DNA of 64,000 bases from Anaerosolibacter sp. (GTDB lineage: Bacteria > Bacillota > Clostridia > Peptostreptococcales > Thermotaleaceae). Shown one piece after another: positions 8,014-16,104 of the stretch (its first letter is position 1; each line of letters starts with the position of its first letter). The translations under genes and the position numbers were made by a program. The stretch covers positions 1 through 64,000 of the forward strand of contig NZ_JARBTM010000016.1 of the NCBI RefSeq assembly GCF_029240175.1. The letters run 5' to 3'. A model generated the notes under the pieces. It did not search any database. It was not told the origin of the DNA and saw only the letters and a program-made list of their open reading frames with translations.

Positions 8014-9318
8014 CTACTTCTTCTTGTCATCGTATTTTATTTCCACTTGAATAGGTTCAATATCTAAAGCAACCTTCAATACGGAATAATAATCCTTTGT
8101 TCCACCATTGAGGTATGCCCAATACCCATTGGATTCCTCAGTCTTTCTAAAAATCAATTCAAACCCTAAACCTTTATCATCAAACAAGTAGCTTTTTACC
8201 TCTTTTACCGCCCCATTGTCCACTAGGTCAAAGGCAATAAACTGTTTCCAATATCCATTGGCGCTCATAACACCCGTATTCAAAATAGGTCCATTTACTT
8301 CATAATACTCATATCCTGCAGTATCGACCTTATCGGGATTGAATACAAACTCTTTTGTAGATATATTAAAGGTGTCTCCTTGCTCTATGTAGCTAATCAC
8401 AATATCCTTTATGGATGTTCTTTTGCTCTTAAGATCCTTTGTGGCTTTGGATATATCCACTAAGGTTACCCCGCCAGCGCCGACAACTTCAATCATTTTT
8501 GTTTCATTGTTTACAATCATAGCTGTATTTTCATCTACACCATAGGCCAATTCATCCTTCTTTCCTTTTTCAAGAGCTGTTACAATCAATCTACCCAATC
8601 TAGCCTTCCGGTCAAAGTGCTGATCCACAATGCCATGCTTGAAGAACCCTAGACCTTTCTGAAGATATACAGGTCCCTGCTCTTGATCATTCATACTGGT
8701 GTACTCTGTGGTAAAACCATTGACCAAGGCCCCTAGACTGTTGCCGCCTGCGATCATGATATCACTCATGATGGCCGCTCCAGCACTTGTTCCACCGATG
8801 ACACCGCCTTCTTTATAAACATCCCAAATAGCATCTAAAGCCAAGGTGTTGCTTCCATCTTCTTTAAATAGAGTCTGGGTAATTCTCGTTTGATCCCCAC
8901 CAACAAACCAAACCCCTGTGCACTTTTCGATTTGGGACGCAATTTCTGGCTTACTGCCATTTCCTGCCCAAGTAGATTCATCTACATCGGCAGTTTTTTT
9001 CTCATCCTTTACTGCTATAGGTATAATTTCAATGTGGGATTCCTTAACCCCATAGGCCATTAAATCCTTCTTAAATTCATTGGCGTACTTTGACGGGCTT
9101 CCACTGGCTGCTGGTATAATGGCTATTTTTGCTTCATCCTTTCCCCCTGCCAGCTCGATAAACTTATTGTATATCCCTTCACTGGTACTTTCCATGGCAC
9201 CACCCACGATAACCAAGCTTCCCTTGATATCATATTCCGTTGGTGACTGCGCCCATACGCTACCTGTCATAGTTAACACCAAAACAACGATTAATGTCCA
9301 TGCAATCCTTTTTCTCAT
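8014..9318 (-). CDS. Secreted cyanophycinase-like peptidase (S51 family)
   Basis: The protein has about 434 residues. An N-terminal signal peptide (RKRIAWTLIVVLVLTMTGSVWAQS) indicates export. The first 270 residues match cyanophycinase, a serine peptidase of family S51: LVIVGGAME, IIPAASGSPSKYA, VWFVGGDQTRI, the nucleophile region GGTSAGAAIMS and the block GIVDQHFDRKARLGRL. The 160-residue tail is unassigned. Cyanophycinases cut multi-L-arginyl-poly-L-aspartate; an exported form would let the cell feed on external cyanophycin. The true substrate is unproven. The ATG at 9318 is preferred over 9324 because GGGAGG needs about 7 bases of spacing. Confidence 0.82.
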   Translation of the reverse strand: MRKRIAWTLIVVLVLTMTGSVWAQSPTEYDIKGSLVIVGGAMESTSEGIYNKFIELAGGKDEAKIAIIPAASGSPSKYANEFKKDLMAYGVKESHIEIIPIAVKDEKKTADVDESTWAGNGSKPEIASQIEKCTGVWFVGGDQTRITQTLFKEDGSNTLALDAIWDVYKEGGVIGGTSAGAAIMSDIMIAGGNSLGALVNGFTTEYTSMNDQEQGPVYLQKGLGFFKHGIVDQHFDRKARLGRLIVTALEKGKKDELAYGVDENTAMIVNNETKMIEVVGAGGVTLVDISKATKDLKSKRTSIKDIVISYIEQGDTFNISTKEFVFNPDKVDTAGYEYYEVNGPILNTGVMSANGYWKQFIAFDLVDNGAVKEVKSYLFDDKGLGFELIFRKTEESNGYWAYLNGGTKDYYSVLKVALDIEPIQVEIKYDDKKK

Positions 9319-9540
9319 TCCCATTCCTCCCTTTTTTATCTCTTTTTTTCGTTTTTATAAAATGCAACATTCATGCCAACCCCCTATCGAAGATTTCTTA
9401 TTCCCAACGTATAAGTTTGCTTATTATTTAAATAGGTATTTTGACTGTGTATTTCGTTCAATGTTTTTATTGGTGTTTATTGGCTTTTTTCACCCACCAT
9501 TTTTCTAAAAAGAGATCCACCGTTTTATCTACTGAAATCG

Positions 9541-9549
9541 TGGTACAAT
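9541..9549 (+). promoter_or_regulatory. Extended -10 promoter for the corrinoid adenosyltransferase gene
   Basis: TGGTACAAT places an extended TG motif before TACAAT, 32 bases before the TTG start at 9581. No convincing -35 was found, as is common for extended -10 promoters. The remainder of 9325-9540 between the divergent genes is AT-rich and shows nothing else definite. Confidence 0.4.
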
Positions 9550-9580
9550 ATAACTAATACCATTTAAAGGAGGTTTTTCA

Positions 9581-10099
9581 TTGGAAAAAGGATATATCCA
9601 TGTTTATACAGGAGATGGTAAAGGCAAAACAACAGCTGCTATTGGCCTTGCAGTCAGAGCCGCTGGCGCTGGTAAAAATGTCTTTATCGGACAGTTTGTG
9701 AAATCTATGGAATACAGCGAACTCAATTCTATGACGCTACTAAAGGATTCTATTGCTATCGAGTTATTTGGTCATGGTTGTTTTATCACCAAAGATCCCG
9801 ATCCACAAGATATCGCCGCAGCCAAAGCCGGTCTTGTGCGAATCAGAGAGATTTTTCACAGTAACCGCTATCAAGTCATCATCCTCGATGAGATTACCAT
9901 TGCGATTTTTTATCAACTGGTTGGTTTAGAAGAAGTCTTATCCTTAATGGATGCAAAACCCTATGGTGTTGAACTTGTACTCACTGGCCGTTATGCCCCA
10001 GAAGAAATATTGGACCGAGCAGACCTTGTCACAGAAATGAAAGAAATCAAACACTACTATACCCAAGGTGTATTAAGCAGAGAGGGCATCGACCGCTAG
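9581..10099 (+). CDS. cobO: Cob(I)yrinic acid a,c-diamide adenosyltransferase
   Basis: The 172-residue protein transfers the 5'-deoxyadenosyl group of ATP to the cobalt of corrinoids, giving adenosylcobalamin. The CobA/CobO/BtuR-type P-loop is at the N-terminus (YTGDGKGKTTAAIGLAVRAAG), followed by IILDEITIA and VLTGRYAPEEI. The length is usual for the family. Initiation is at TTG (9581), with AAAGGAGG seven bases upstream; no better ATG exists. It stands alone here. The related cobalamin genes cblT/cblS lie 30 kb away at 39316-40540. A terminator overlaps its stop codon. Confidence 0.92.
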   Translation: MEKGYIHVYTGDGKGKTTAAIGLAVRAAGAGKNVFIGQFVKSMEYSELNSMTLLKDSIAIELFGHGCFITKDPDPQDIAAAKAGLVRIREIFHSNRYQVIILDEITIAIFYQLVGLEEVLSLMDAKPYGVELVLTGRYAPEEILDRADLVTEMKEIKHYYTQGVLSREGIDR

Positions 10100-10116
10100 T
10101 CGTCCCTCTCTTTTTT
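10080..10116 (+). terminator. Terminator of cobO
   Basis: GAGAGGG (10080-10086) pairs with CCCTCTC (10104-10110), followed by six T residues. The stem overlaps the last codons of the gene. Confidence 0.8.
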
Positions 10117-11134
10117 AAGTGATAATTCCATATCGAGGCAGAAGTTCATTCTTTACAAAGAATTTATGCACCGTTAGCCCGTCATGGAAGTACTTCCAGT
10201 CTGAATAAGCAAATTCCTCATTCTTATCGAATTTCATGGCTGATTTATCTAAAACCGTTACTGCCCTTCGAAACCATTGGCGTTCATCATATTGAACCGC
10301 TGCTCTAAATCCAAAGTATCCTTCCATCAACTTTTTCTCCCAGATTCTCACCCTTTCCTCCAATGTTCCCCTCATGGCAAAGATATACCTTACCCTACCC
10401 TCAACCGTTTTCCAAGACTTAGGGTCTTCTTTAAAAATCTGGGGCATTTGCTCCCTTATGTTCTGGGACAGAAATTCATAAATATGAAGAACTGCATCCA
10501 TAAACCTGTTTAAGTTATCAATTCGAATAACACTCTCATACCCATGAGGCTTATAGCTCCACACCAAATAGGGCTCATCGGGACATGTGAAGGCTTGGGC
10601 ATGGCCTATGGGGGGCAGCAGTTCTGAGAAAATATTTGATCCAAATTCTTCAAATATGCTATATTTACGATTCTCATATTTTAATGCTTCTACCTCATTG
10701 TGGGGTTTCCTCAAACCGCTAAAATTTTGGTGTGCCCATGTGTCTGCATACATGTGTAATGCAATACCTAGACGGTGGAGTCCATAAGGTTTTGCTAAAG
10801 TCTCCAACGTATCCTCTATTACTGCTTTCGCTGTTTTACTATTCTGTCTGCAGCGAATCTGTTCAAAGAAATCATCTCCCTCGAGTCCAGGGAGAAAATG
10901 AAAGGGCATCAAGATCTCATAGCCCACTTCTTTCTTAAATATCCCCAAGTCTAAAATTTTATGGGCAGACATTTGCTGCTGAAAACGCCCGCCGCTTTCA
11001 AAAGTCAATTCATGACTATAGATGGCATCATCCGTATGTTGAGAAGCATAGGCAATAATTTCGCTTTCTTCCGGTTTTATTCCAGCCAATCGGCACAATG
11101 TATATATACTATAATAATGAAAATCTCTTTGCAT
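10115..11134 (-). CDS. DUF6765-like protein, possible zinc phospholipase fold
   Basis: The protein has about 339 residues and no signal peptide. It begins MQRDFHYYSIYTLCRLAG and contains many His and Asp residues in blocks such as YASQHTDDAIYSHEL, MPFHFLPG and HMYADTWAHQNFSG. The pattern resembles the uncharacterised DUF6765 family. The H...D...H-rich arrangement recalls the metal sites of S1/P1 nuclease and phospholipase C folds, which is an inference. The ATG at 11134 has GGGAGG 8 bases upstream; the GTG at 11143 is too close. No neighbour suggests a pathway. Confidence 0.6.
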   Translation of the reverse strand: MQRDFHYYSIYTLCRLAGIKPEESEIIAYASQHTDDAIYSHELTFESGGRFQQQMSAHKILDLGIFKKEVGYEILMPFHFLPGLEGDDFFEQIRCRQNSKTAKAVIEDTLETLAKPYGLHRLGIALHMYADTWAHQNFSGLRKPHNEVEALKYENRKYSIFEEFGSNIFSELLPPIGHAQAFTCPDEPYLVWSYKPHGYESVIRIDNLNRFMDAVLHIYEFLSQNIREQMPQIFKEDPKSWKTVEGRVRYIFAMRGTLEERVRIWEKKLMEGYFGFRAAVQYDERQWFRRAVTVLDKSAMKFDKNEEFAYSDWKYFHDGLTVHKFFVKNELLPRYGIIT

Positions 11135-11230
11135 GATTTTCACCTCCCGATTCTTTCAATTTATTGGTGATAAAATACTCTCTTATGAGCATTTTATGGT
11201 AATTCTCAAGAATCGGTACCATTCCCTAAA

Positions 11231-11273
11231 CAAAACAAGAAGAAGGGATCTTAGATCCCTTCTTCTTGTTTTG
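11231..11273. terminator. Long perfect terminator hairpin
   Basis: Inverted arms of 21 bases (11231-11251 and 11253-11273) meet at a single base. The hairpin includes the stop codon of the gene at 11251-11589 and lies before the next minus-strand gene. Confidence 0.75.
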
Positions 11274-11589
11274 TTTCATTCAATTGTTTCTCAACAAATT
11301 CCTGACGACACTGCCAGCTGCAGAAAAAATGCATACTTCCCTCTTCAGCAGCCACTTGATACGCCCTTTTTCGAGGGATTTCCTTATCACAACAAAAGGT
11401 TGAAACCATTTCTATGGGTTCTTCCATTTCTTTTTCTTCAACCATAGCCTCATCTAATCCGTTCTCTTGAGCTCTTTTCCTATTCGTTGCTGAAGCCGCC
11501 TTTCTCACTACACCCATTCCTATCAATACAATTCTTTGAATAAAGATATATATCAAAATGATCCATAGAATCTCCAAAACACTATTCAT
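11251..11589 (-). CDS. Small membrane-anchored protein with TRASH-like Cys motif
   Basis: The 112-residue protein has one N-terminal membrane helix (VLEILWIILIYIFIQRIVLIG), a charged linker rich in Glu, then FCCDKEIPRKR...HFFCSWQCRQEF. The CC...FCxxxC arrangement resembles TRASH/YHS-type treble-clef metal-binding domains. A role in metal sensing or handling is possible, but there is no metal transporter nearby. The C-terminal codons form part of the terminator hairpin at 11231-11273. AAGGATGATGATAT precedes the ATG, so the ribosome-binding site is modest. Confidence 0.6.
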   Translation of the reverse strand: MNSVLEILWIILIYIFIQRIVLIGMGVVRKAASATNRKRAQENGLDEAMVEEKEMEEPIEMVSTFCCDKEIPRKRAYQVAAEEGSMHFFCSWQCRQEFVEKQLNETKQEEGI

Positions 11590-11642
11590 ATATCATCATC
11601 CTTTTTTCCAAGATTATCATCCATCTCAAATCAGTAAGTCTC

Positions 11643-12335
11643 TTATTTTTGAATTTTAAGTTTTTCAAAATACCCTTCTATTTCCTTTCCAATTCCCTCT
11701 AAGATTCCTGGGTCATAAGGATGGAATTGGTTTGTTCCAGCCAATACCGTATCGCCATCTTTAAAGTTTTGTATAGAATAACGCTTACTAGGGTTTATGT
11801 ATGCTGCGATCTCCAAAATATCCTCTTTTGTATGGAGTTCTTTACAGACAGTGGTTCTAAACTCATAATCTATGTTTGAGTGCCGGATTATATTGATACT
11901 GGCTTTTATATCCTCGATATCTACCTTTGCGCCAGCAACCAACCCGTATTTGTGAAAGGGTGCTTTTATATCCATGGCTATGTAATCTAATAACTTTTCA
12001 TCCAGCAGGGCTGCTAAAACACGAGGATGGGTTCCATTGGTATCTAACTTCACTAGAAATCCCCTTTCCTTGATTTTCTTGATAAACCCATGTAAATCCT
12101 TATGTAAGGTAGGCTCTCCACCAGAGATACATACGGCATCTATAAAGGGCTTCCTTTTCTTCAGGAAAGAAAACACCTCTTCTTCATCTATATTTTTTCC
12201 ATCCCATGCTACGATATGCCCATTGTGACAGTATGGACATCTAAAGTTACAGGATGCAACGAAATACATGGTACAGATCTTATCAGGATAATCAATAAAA
12301 GATGTTTTCTCATGTCCTGCAATATACATTTTCAT
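11643..12335 (-). CDS. nrdG: Anaerobic ribonucleotide reductase activating protein (radical SAM)
   Basis: The 230-residue radical-SAM protein has the cluster motif CNFRCPYC (CxxxCxxC) near residue 30, followed by ISGGEPTLH. It matches the NrdG-type activase that builds the glycyl radical on NrdD. It is longer than E. coli NrdG (about 154 residues) and belongs to the type often annotated as NrdG2. AAGGGG precedes the ATG. NrdD lies upstream in the same orientation at 16105-18243, but six genes intervene, so the two may be transcribed separately. The sequence alone does not exclude activation of a different glycyl-radical enzyme. Confidence 0.82.
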   Translation of the reverse strand: MKMYIAGHEKTSFIDYPDKICTMYFVASCNFRCPYCHNGHIVAWDGKNIDEEEVFSFLKKRKPFIDAVCISGGEPTLHKDLHGFIKKIKERGFLVKLDTNGTHPRVLAALLDEKLLDYIAMDIKAPFHKYGLVAGAKVDIEDIKASINIIRHSNIDYEFRTTVCKELHTKEDILEIAAYINPSKRYSIQNFKDGDTVLAGTNQFHPYDPGILEGIGKEIEGYFEKLKIQK

Positions 12336-12486
12336 TGTCCCCTTTTTTGTTCTATCTCTTTTTTATCCTCATTCTATTATTATTACCAAAAAATTATCAT
12401 AATAAAATCTGGATTCTCTTTCCTATAATATCATACCCCCATTACCTTGTACAAAGCAATAATCAATGTTTTTTACCGGTATATTC

Positions 12487-13218
12487 TTACCAGAATCTAT
12501 AGATTCTTCCATCACAAAACACCTTATCAATCTTCTGATCTACAACATTCAGATAAATATTCATATCCTTTTTACAATCTATGACGATAGGGAGGCGTAT
12601 ACAATCTTCGTAGTTCCCAGATTTTATTCGGATCTCCGTAGAATGTCTGTGGTTTCTACCTCCCAAATCTGCCAAGTCTGCCCCTATCAGCATCCCCATG
12701 GCGCCCATAATATCCGTATCCAAAACTGGATAATCAATGATTGTGGCATAGACAGCACTTGAAAGCCAATCGATCCCAATTTGCTCACTGTAACAATCTA
12801 TATTTTCTTTTATTATGATGCCACCCTCTCGAAAACTACACTTTTTTATATCACATAAAATATATCCTGTAATGCGATTTTCCAACACACTTTCATCCAT
12901 ATATGCCGCTGGTGCTTTCTCCCCAAACTCCATCAAAAACACAGCCATAATCCGTTGATCATAGATAAGCGTATTTCTGCTCTCTCTTCCTAACAAACCA
13001 TCCAATACATTTTCTAACTTTTCATCATCAATTGTACCCAGAATATTCTTGCAATCATAGCCTGCGGCTACATGTTTTCTGATTTTATCCATATTCACAT
13101 GCAAATCCGCTGCCCTTACATCCGTCAGTGCCACCATACACACATTTTTTGCATAAGGAAACCGTTTATGTACCACCCCAATATGCTTTCCCGACCGATC
13201 AAACACATCCATTGCCAT
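12487..13218 (-). CDS. Hypothetical protein, no recognised domain
   Basis: This 243-residue soluble protein has no signal peptide or membrane helix. The N-terminal 70 residues (MDVFDRSGKHIGVVHKRFPYAKN...) may form a small beta-barrel followed by a helix. The middle contains GRESRNTLIYDQRIMAVFLMEF, and a Gly-rich patch IMGAMGMLIGADLADLGG sits near residue 185. A well-spaced AAAGGGGAAG precedes the ATG. It sits between nrdG and an acetyltransferase gene with its own intergenic regions. I do not recognise the family. Confidence 0.6.
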   Translation of the reverse strand: MAMDVFDRSGKHIGVVHKRFPYAKNVCMVALTDVRAADLHVNMDKIRKHVAAGYDCKNILGTIDDEKLENVLDGLLGRESRNTLIYDQRIMAVFLMEFGEKAPAAYMDESVLENRITGYILCDIKKCSFREGGIIIKENIDCYSEQIGIDWLSSAVYATIIDYPVLDTDIMGAMGMLIGADLADLGGRNHRHSTEIRIKSGNYEDCIRLPIVIDCKKDMNIYLNVVDQKIDKVFCDGRIYRFW

Positions 13219-13280
13219 ATGTCTTCCCCTTTTCCATTCATATTGTCCGTGTAACGCTTCATACGTATCAATTACTTCAG

Positions 13281-13832
13281 TTAGATCTTATCATTTAGGA
13301 GCACCATATGAATATGATCCTCCCATACGCCATTAATTTTTAAATATTTGTAGGCTAGCCCTTCATGATAAAACCCTAACTTCTCAACCACCCTTAGGGA
13401 TCGTTTATTTTTAGGCATAATATTGGCTTCGATCCTATGGAGTCCATATTCATCAAACACAATATCAATTCCCATTCTAATCGCTTCTGTCACATAACCT
13501 TTGTTGACTTCATCCTTATCTAACTTATACCCTAAATAACAGGATAGGAATGGACCTCTCACGATATTACCAAATGAAATATAACCGATAATTCTTCTAT
13601 CATCATCCTTTCTAAAAATCCAAAGGTTAAGGGCACTGCCACTTTCACTATTGGATGCTTCTCTATCTAGCAGCTCTTCTTGGTATTCTTTTGTATAAAA
13701 ATCGTCTCCCTTATGGGGATCCCATTCCTCAAAAAAATCTTTATTTCTTATAAAATAATCTAAGGTCATATCTGCATAGGTTTTGTCTAATCCTTTCAAT
13801 ACAAGTCGTTCCGTTTCATATATGCTTTTCAA
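13281..13832 (-). CDS. GNAT acetyltransferase, RimJ/RimL type
   Basis: The protein has about 183 residues with the RimJ-like opening YETERLVLKGL, a middle block GYISFGNIVRG, and the acetyl-CoA region YVTEAIRMGIDIVFDEYGLHRIEA followed by KRSLRVVEKLGFYHEG. Members acetylate protein N-termini or small amines; the substrate here is unknown. The open frame runs to 13919, but the TTG at 13832 has AGGAGG 7 bases upstream and gives the usual family N-terminus. It ends a cluster with two Nudix genes and another acetyltransferase. Confidence 0.85.
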   Translation of the reverse strand: MKSIYETERLVLKGLDKTYADMTLDYFIRNKDFFEEWDPHKGDDFYTKEYQEELLDREASNSESGSALNLWIFRKDDDRRIIGYISFGNIVRGPFLSCYLGYKLDKDEVNKGYVTEAIRMGIDIVFDEYGLHRIEANIMPKNKRSLRVVEKLGFYHEGLAYKYLKINGVWEDHIHMVLLNDKI

Positions 13833-13896
13833 CAAAATGCCTCCTTGGATTCCTATATGATTCTTTACAATGACGATAGTATACAACCACCCTCTT

Positions 13897-14367
13897 TCAC
13901 TCTCCAAAATCAACAGCATGTTCGACCGTAGCTGGGAGATCTTCTAGTCGCCTCTTAATAAATGTGGGATATAGGGATTCATCCTGAACCTTTTCCAGGG
14001 GAACCCATCTGAATTCAAACTCAGTTTTCCCCTCCGTCACATAGAACAGATTCCCTCTCCCTAATAGACTCGCATCCTTACATTCAATCAAATAGTAGAA
14101 ACAAATTTCGTGGTATTGATGGTTCTCATGGGTGAAAAAGTGCTCACAAATCCACAGCAATCGATCGACCCTCACTGTAACCCCTAACTCTTCCTCCATC
14201 TCCCGCACAATGGTATCTTCTGTTTGTTCAAACATTTCCACCCTGCCCCCAGGAAAGGCATAAAAGTCATCCTTCATGGAACGATGGATCAACACCTGAT
14301 CCTCATACAGTAGAATCCCTGCCACGCGAAAGTTAAAAATGCCCTCTTTTGTTTTAAAATTGATCAT
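13897..14367 (-). CDS. Nudix hydrolase
   Basis: The protein has about 156 residues and a full Nudix box: GGRVEMFEQTEDTIVREMEEELGV, matching Gx5Ex7REUxEExGU. Such enzymes cleave nucleoside diphosphates linked to another moiety. Nothing here fixes the substrate. The frame opens at 14406, but ATG 14367, preceded by AGGGGATG, gives the normal start just before the first beta strand. It is one of two non-identical Nudix genes in a row, perhaps an expanded damage-control set. Confidence 0.88.
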   Translation of the reverse strand: MINFKTKEGIFNFRVAGILLYEDQVLIHRSMKDDFYAFPGGRVEMFEQTEDTIVREMEEELGVTVRVDRLLWICEHFFTHENHQYHEICFYYLIECKDASLLGRGNLFYVTEGKTEFEFRWVPLEKVQDESLYPTFIKRRLEDLPATVEHAVDFGE

Positions 14368-14433
14368 ATGCACATCCCCTGCCCATATAGTTTTCCAAGA
14401 GTCCACCTATTTTAGATTGATTCATTATCACCT

Positions 14434-14991
14434 TCATAATGCTTTTGTCTTAGATACAATCTTTTTATATACTTCTTGCATATGAGGTTCATTCGAGTAC
14501 TTATCGATTTCTTCAATGGGGATCCATTTCACTCCGCTGTTTTCATCATTTTTGACAACTAGCGGCTCCCTTTCATCCGCCTCCAATACATAAGCAACAG
14601 ACAAATGAAGATGGGCGGATACATATTTCCCTCTTTTCACATGGCCCAACACTGTTAATACATCTAGCGAGATGATATTCGTAGTAACAGGCTGAATATT
14701 TTTTACCCCTGTTTCCTCCTGAGCCTCCCGAACAGCGACCCCAAGCAGGTCTTCTTCTCCATCGGCATGCCCTCCAGTCCAAGCCCATGTATTGTATATG
14801 TTATGGTGTATCATCAGCGCTTTATCTCTGGTTTTGTTCACGATAAACCCTGAGCTTGTTATATGAGCTATGTTGTTGTTTCTAGTTAGTATATCATTAA
14901 AGCTGTCCATGCATTGTAAAATAAGTAGTTTATCCTTTTCTTCCTGTTCATTACATGGAATATACCTTTCTATTTCTCTAATCCAATCCAT
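14434..14991 (-). CDS. Nudix hydrolase
   Basis: The protein has about 185 residues with a helical N-terminal extension (MDWIREIERYIPCNEQEEKD) and the Nudix box GGHADGEEDLLGVAVREAQEETGV. The extension and the variant GGHxDG resemble the small group of Nudix enzymes annotated near IDI-like or mutator proteins; the substrate is unknown. ATG 14991 is chosen because GGAGGT lies 5 bases upstream. The open frame to 15063 has no ribosome-binding site. Repeat copy A lies upstream at 15081-15153. Confidence 0.87.
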   Translation of the reverse strand: MDWIREIERYIPCNEQEEKDKLLILQCMDSFNDILTRNNNIAHITSSGFIVNKTRDKALMIHHNIYNTWAWTGGHADGEEDLLGVAVREAQEETGVKNIQPVTTNIISLDVLTVLGHVKRGKYVSAHLHLSVAYVLEADEREPLVVKNDENSGVKWIPIEEIDKYSNEPHMQEVYKKIVSKTKAL

Positions 14992-15080
14992 GTTTACCTC
15001 CGTGATTATGATATGGTGTTTTAAATAATGATGTAACCGACAAAGGATGCGACGTAAATCCATAGATCATGATTTTCAAC

Positions 15081-15153
15081 GTAGGGGTTGCATAATATGC
15101 AACCCGCCTAAATTTTATGGCATTCCTACGGGTCGCATACTATGCGACCCGTA
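15081..15153. repeat. Dispersed palindromic repeat, copy A
   Basis: Two perfect near-palindromes occur in tandem. At 15085-15105 the arms GGGTTGCATA and TATGCAACCC flank one A. At 15130-15150 the arms GGGTCGCATA and TATGCGACCC flank one C. The outer ends read GTAGGGG and CCCGTAC. Related copies lie at 31371-31413 and 58026-58099. No coding capacity is present, so it resembles a REP/MITE-type intergenic element. Confidence 0.85.
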
Positions 15154-15204
15154 CAAAACCATCGCAATCTTCTATCGGATTTTCCTACATATCCCCCATA
15201 ATGT

Positions 15205-15933
15205 TTAAATCTCTATATTCACCACCCTTTTATAGACTTTAAATCCCAGCCTTTCATACAGTCCCCTTGCCTTTGTGTTGTCCTGATCCACAAACAGCAT
15301 GAGTCTTCGATCTCCGTAATCCCGAAGAACAGCCCTTAACAAGCTTGTGCCAATACTCTGTTGTCGTAATTCTGGAACCACATAAAAACTTGATAGCATT
15401 GCCAAATCACGATCTACCTTTTCGATGCAGATCGTTGCAATGACTTCTTCTTCCCTATATACACATAACCATTCCATATTATCGGGTTCAAATTCTATAA
15501 ATTCTTTATTATATTTTTCTTTGAACTTCTTCGCTATTTTATACCATTCAACCTTATCAATTGCTATATAATCGATGTATCCCGCTTCGAGAAGCCGCCT
15601 CTGGGGTTTATACACCATAATTAGGTTATATGCAATAGATACCTTTGAAGCCTTCCCATCAGATGCTTTCAATTTCTCTTGTACAAAAGATTCTTCCAGT
15701 TCATATAAGCTGTATTCCCCGTACAACCGATCAAACCATTTGCTGCATTCCAGTGTATTCCCTCTTAAAGCTGCGCCTTTTTCATCTTCCCAAATGGCGA
15801 CAATTCCATCAATACAGTTATACTCATTCCGAATAATTTCATAATGAAAATCCTTTATGCCATGGATCAATCCTCGAATGATGTATACATTTTCATATTC
15901 ATTCTTTCTTAAATAATCCAGCAGTTTTTGCAA
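15205..15933 (-). CDS. GNAT acetyltransferase
   Basis: This 242-residue protein has a C-terminal GNAT domain with the acetyl-CoA motif VVPELRQQSIGTSLLRAVL followed by VDQDNTKARGLYERLGFKVYKR. The N-terminal 120 residues are a second, less obvious GNAT-like half, as in two-domain members. It starts with TTG (15933), with GAGGGCGA just upstream. The substrate is unknown. It lies upstream of the Nudix/acetyltransferase cluster, separated from it by repeat copy A. Confidence 0.85.
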   Translation of the reverse strand: MQKLLDYLRKNEYENVYIIRGLIHGIKDFHYEIIRNEYNCIDGIVAIWEDEKGAALRGNTLECSKWFDRLYGEYSLYELEESFVQEKLKASDGKASKVSIAYNLIMVYKPQRRLLEAGYIDYIAIDKVEWYKIAKKFKEKYNKEFIEFEPDNMEWLCVYREEEVIATICIEKVDRDLAMLSSFYVVPELRQQSIGTSLLRAVLRDYGDRRLMLFVDQDNTKARGLYERLGFKVYKRVVNIEI

Positions 15934-16042
15934 AGAATCGCCCTCTTTATTCCATATTTTTCCTTATAGCCTTTTTATTATAGCACACTATTGTTCTGTT
16001 AAAAAGAAAGCGTTCATCTATTTGATATATACTTCCAGATGC

Positions 16043-16083
16043 AAAAACCCCAAGGTTTCCGCGTCCGTCTCCCCTGGGGTTTC
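16043..16083 (-). terminator. Terminator of nrdD
   Basis: On the minus strand AAACCCCAGG pairs with CCTTGGGGTTT, and T residues follow. It lies about 20 bases after the nrdD stop codon. Confidence 0.7.
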
Positions 16084-16104
16084 AATATTTCTATGTATGA
16101 TCTA

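Noticed and set aside
9080-9508. 142-residue plus-strand frame
   Set aside because: It lies mostly antisense to the cyanophycinase-like gene, with low-complexity composition and no ribosome-binding site.
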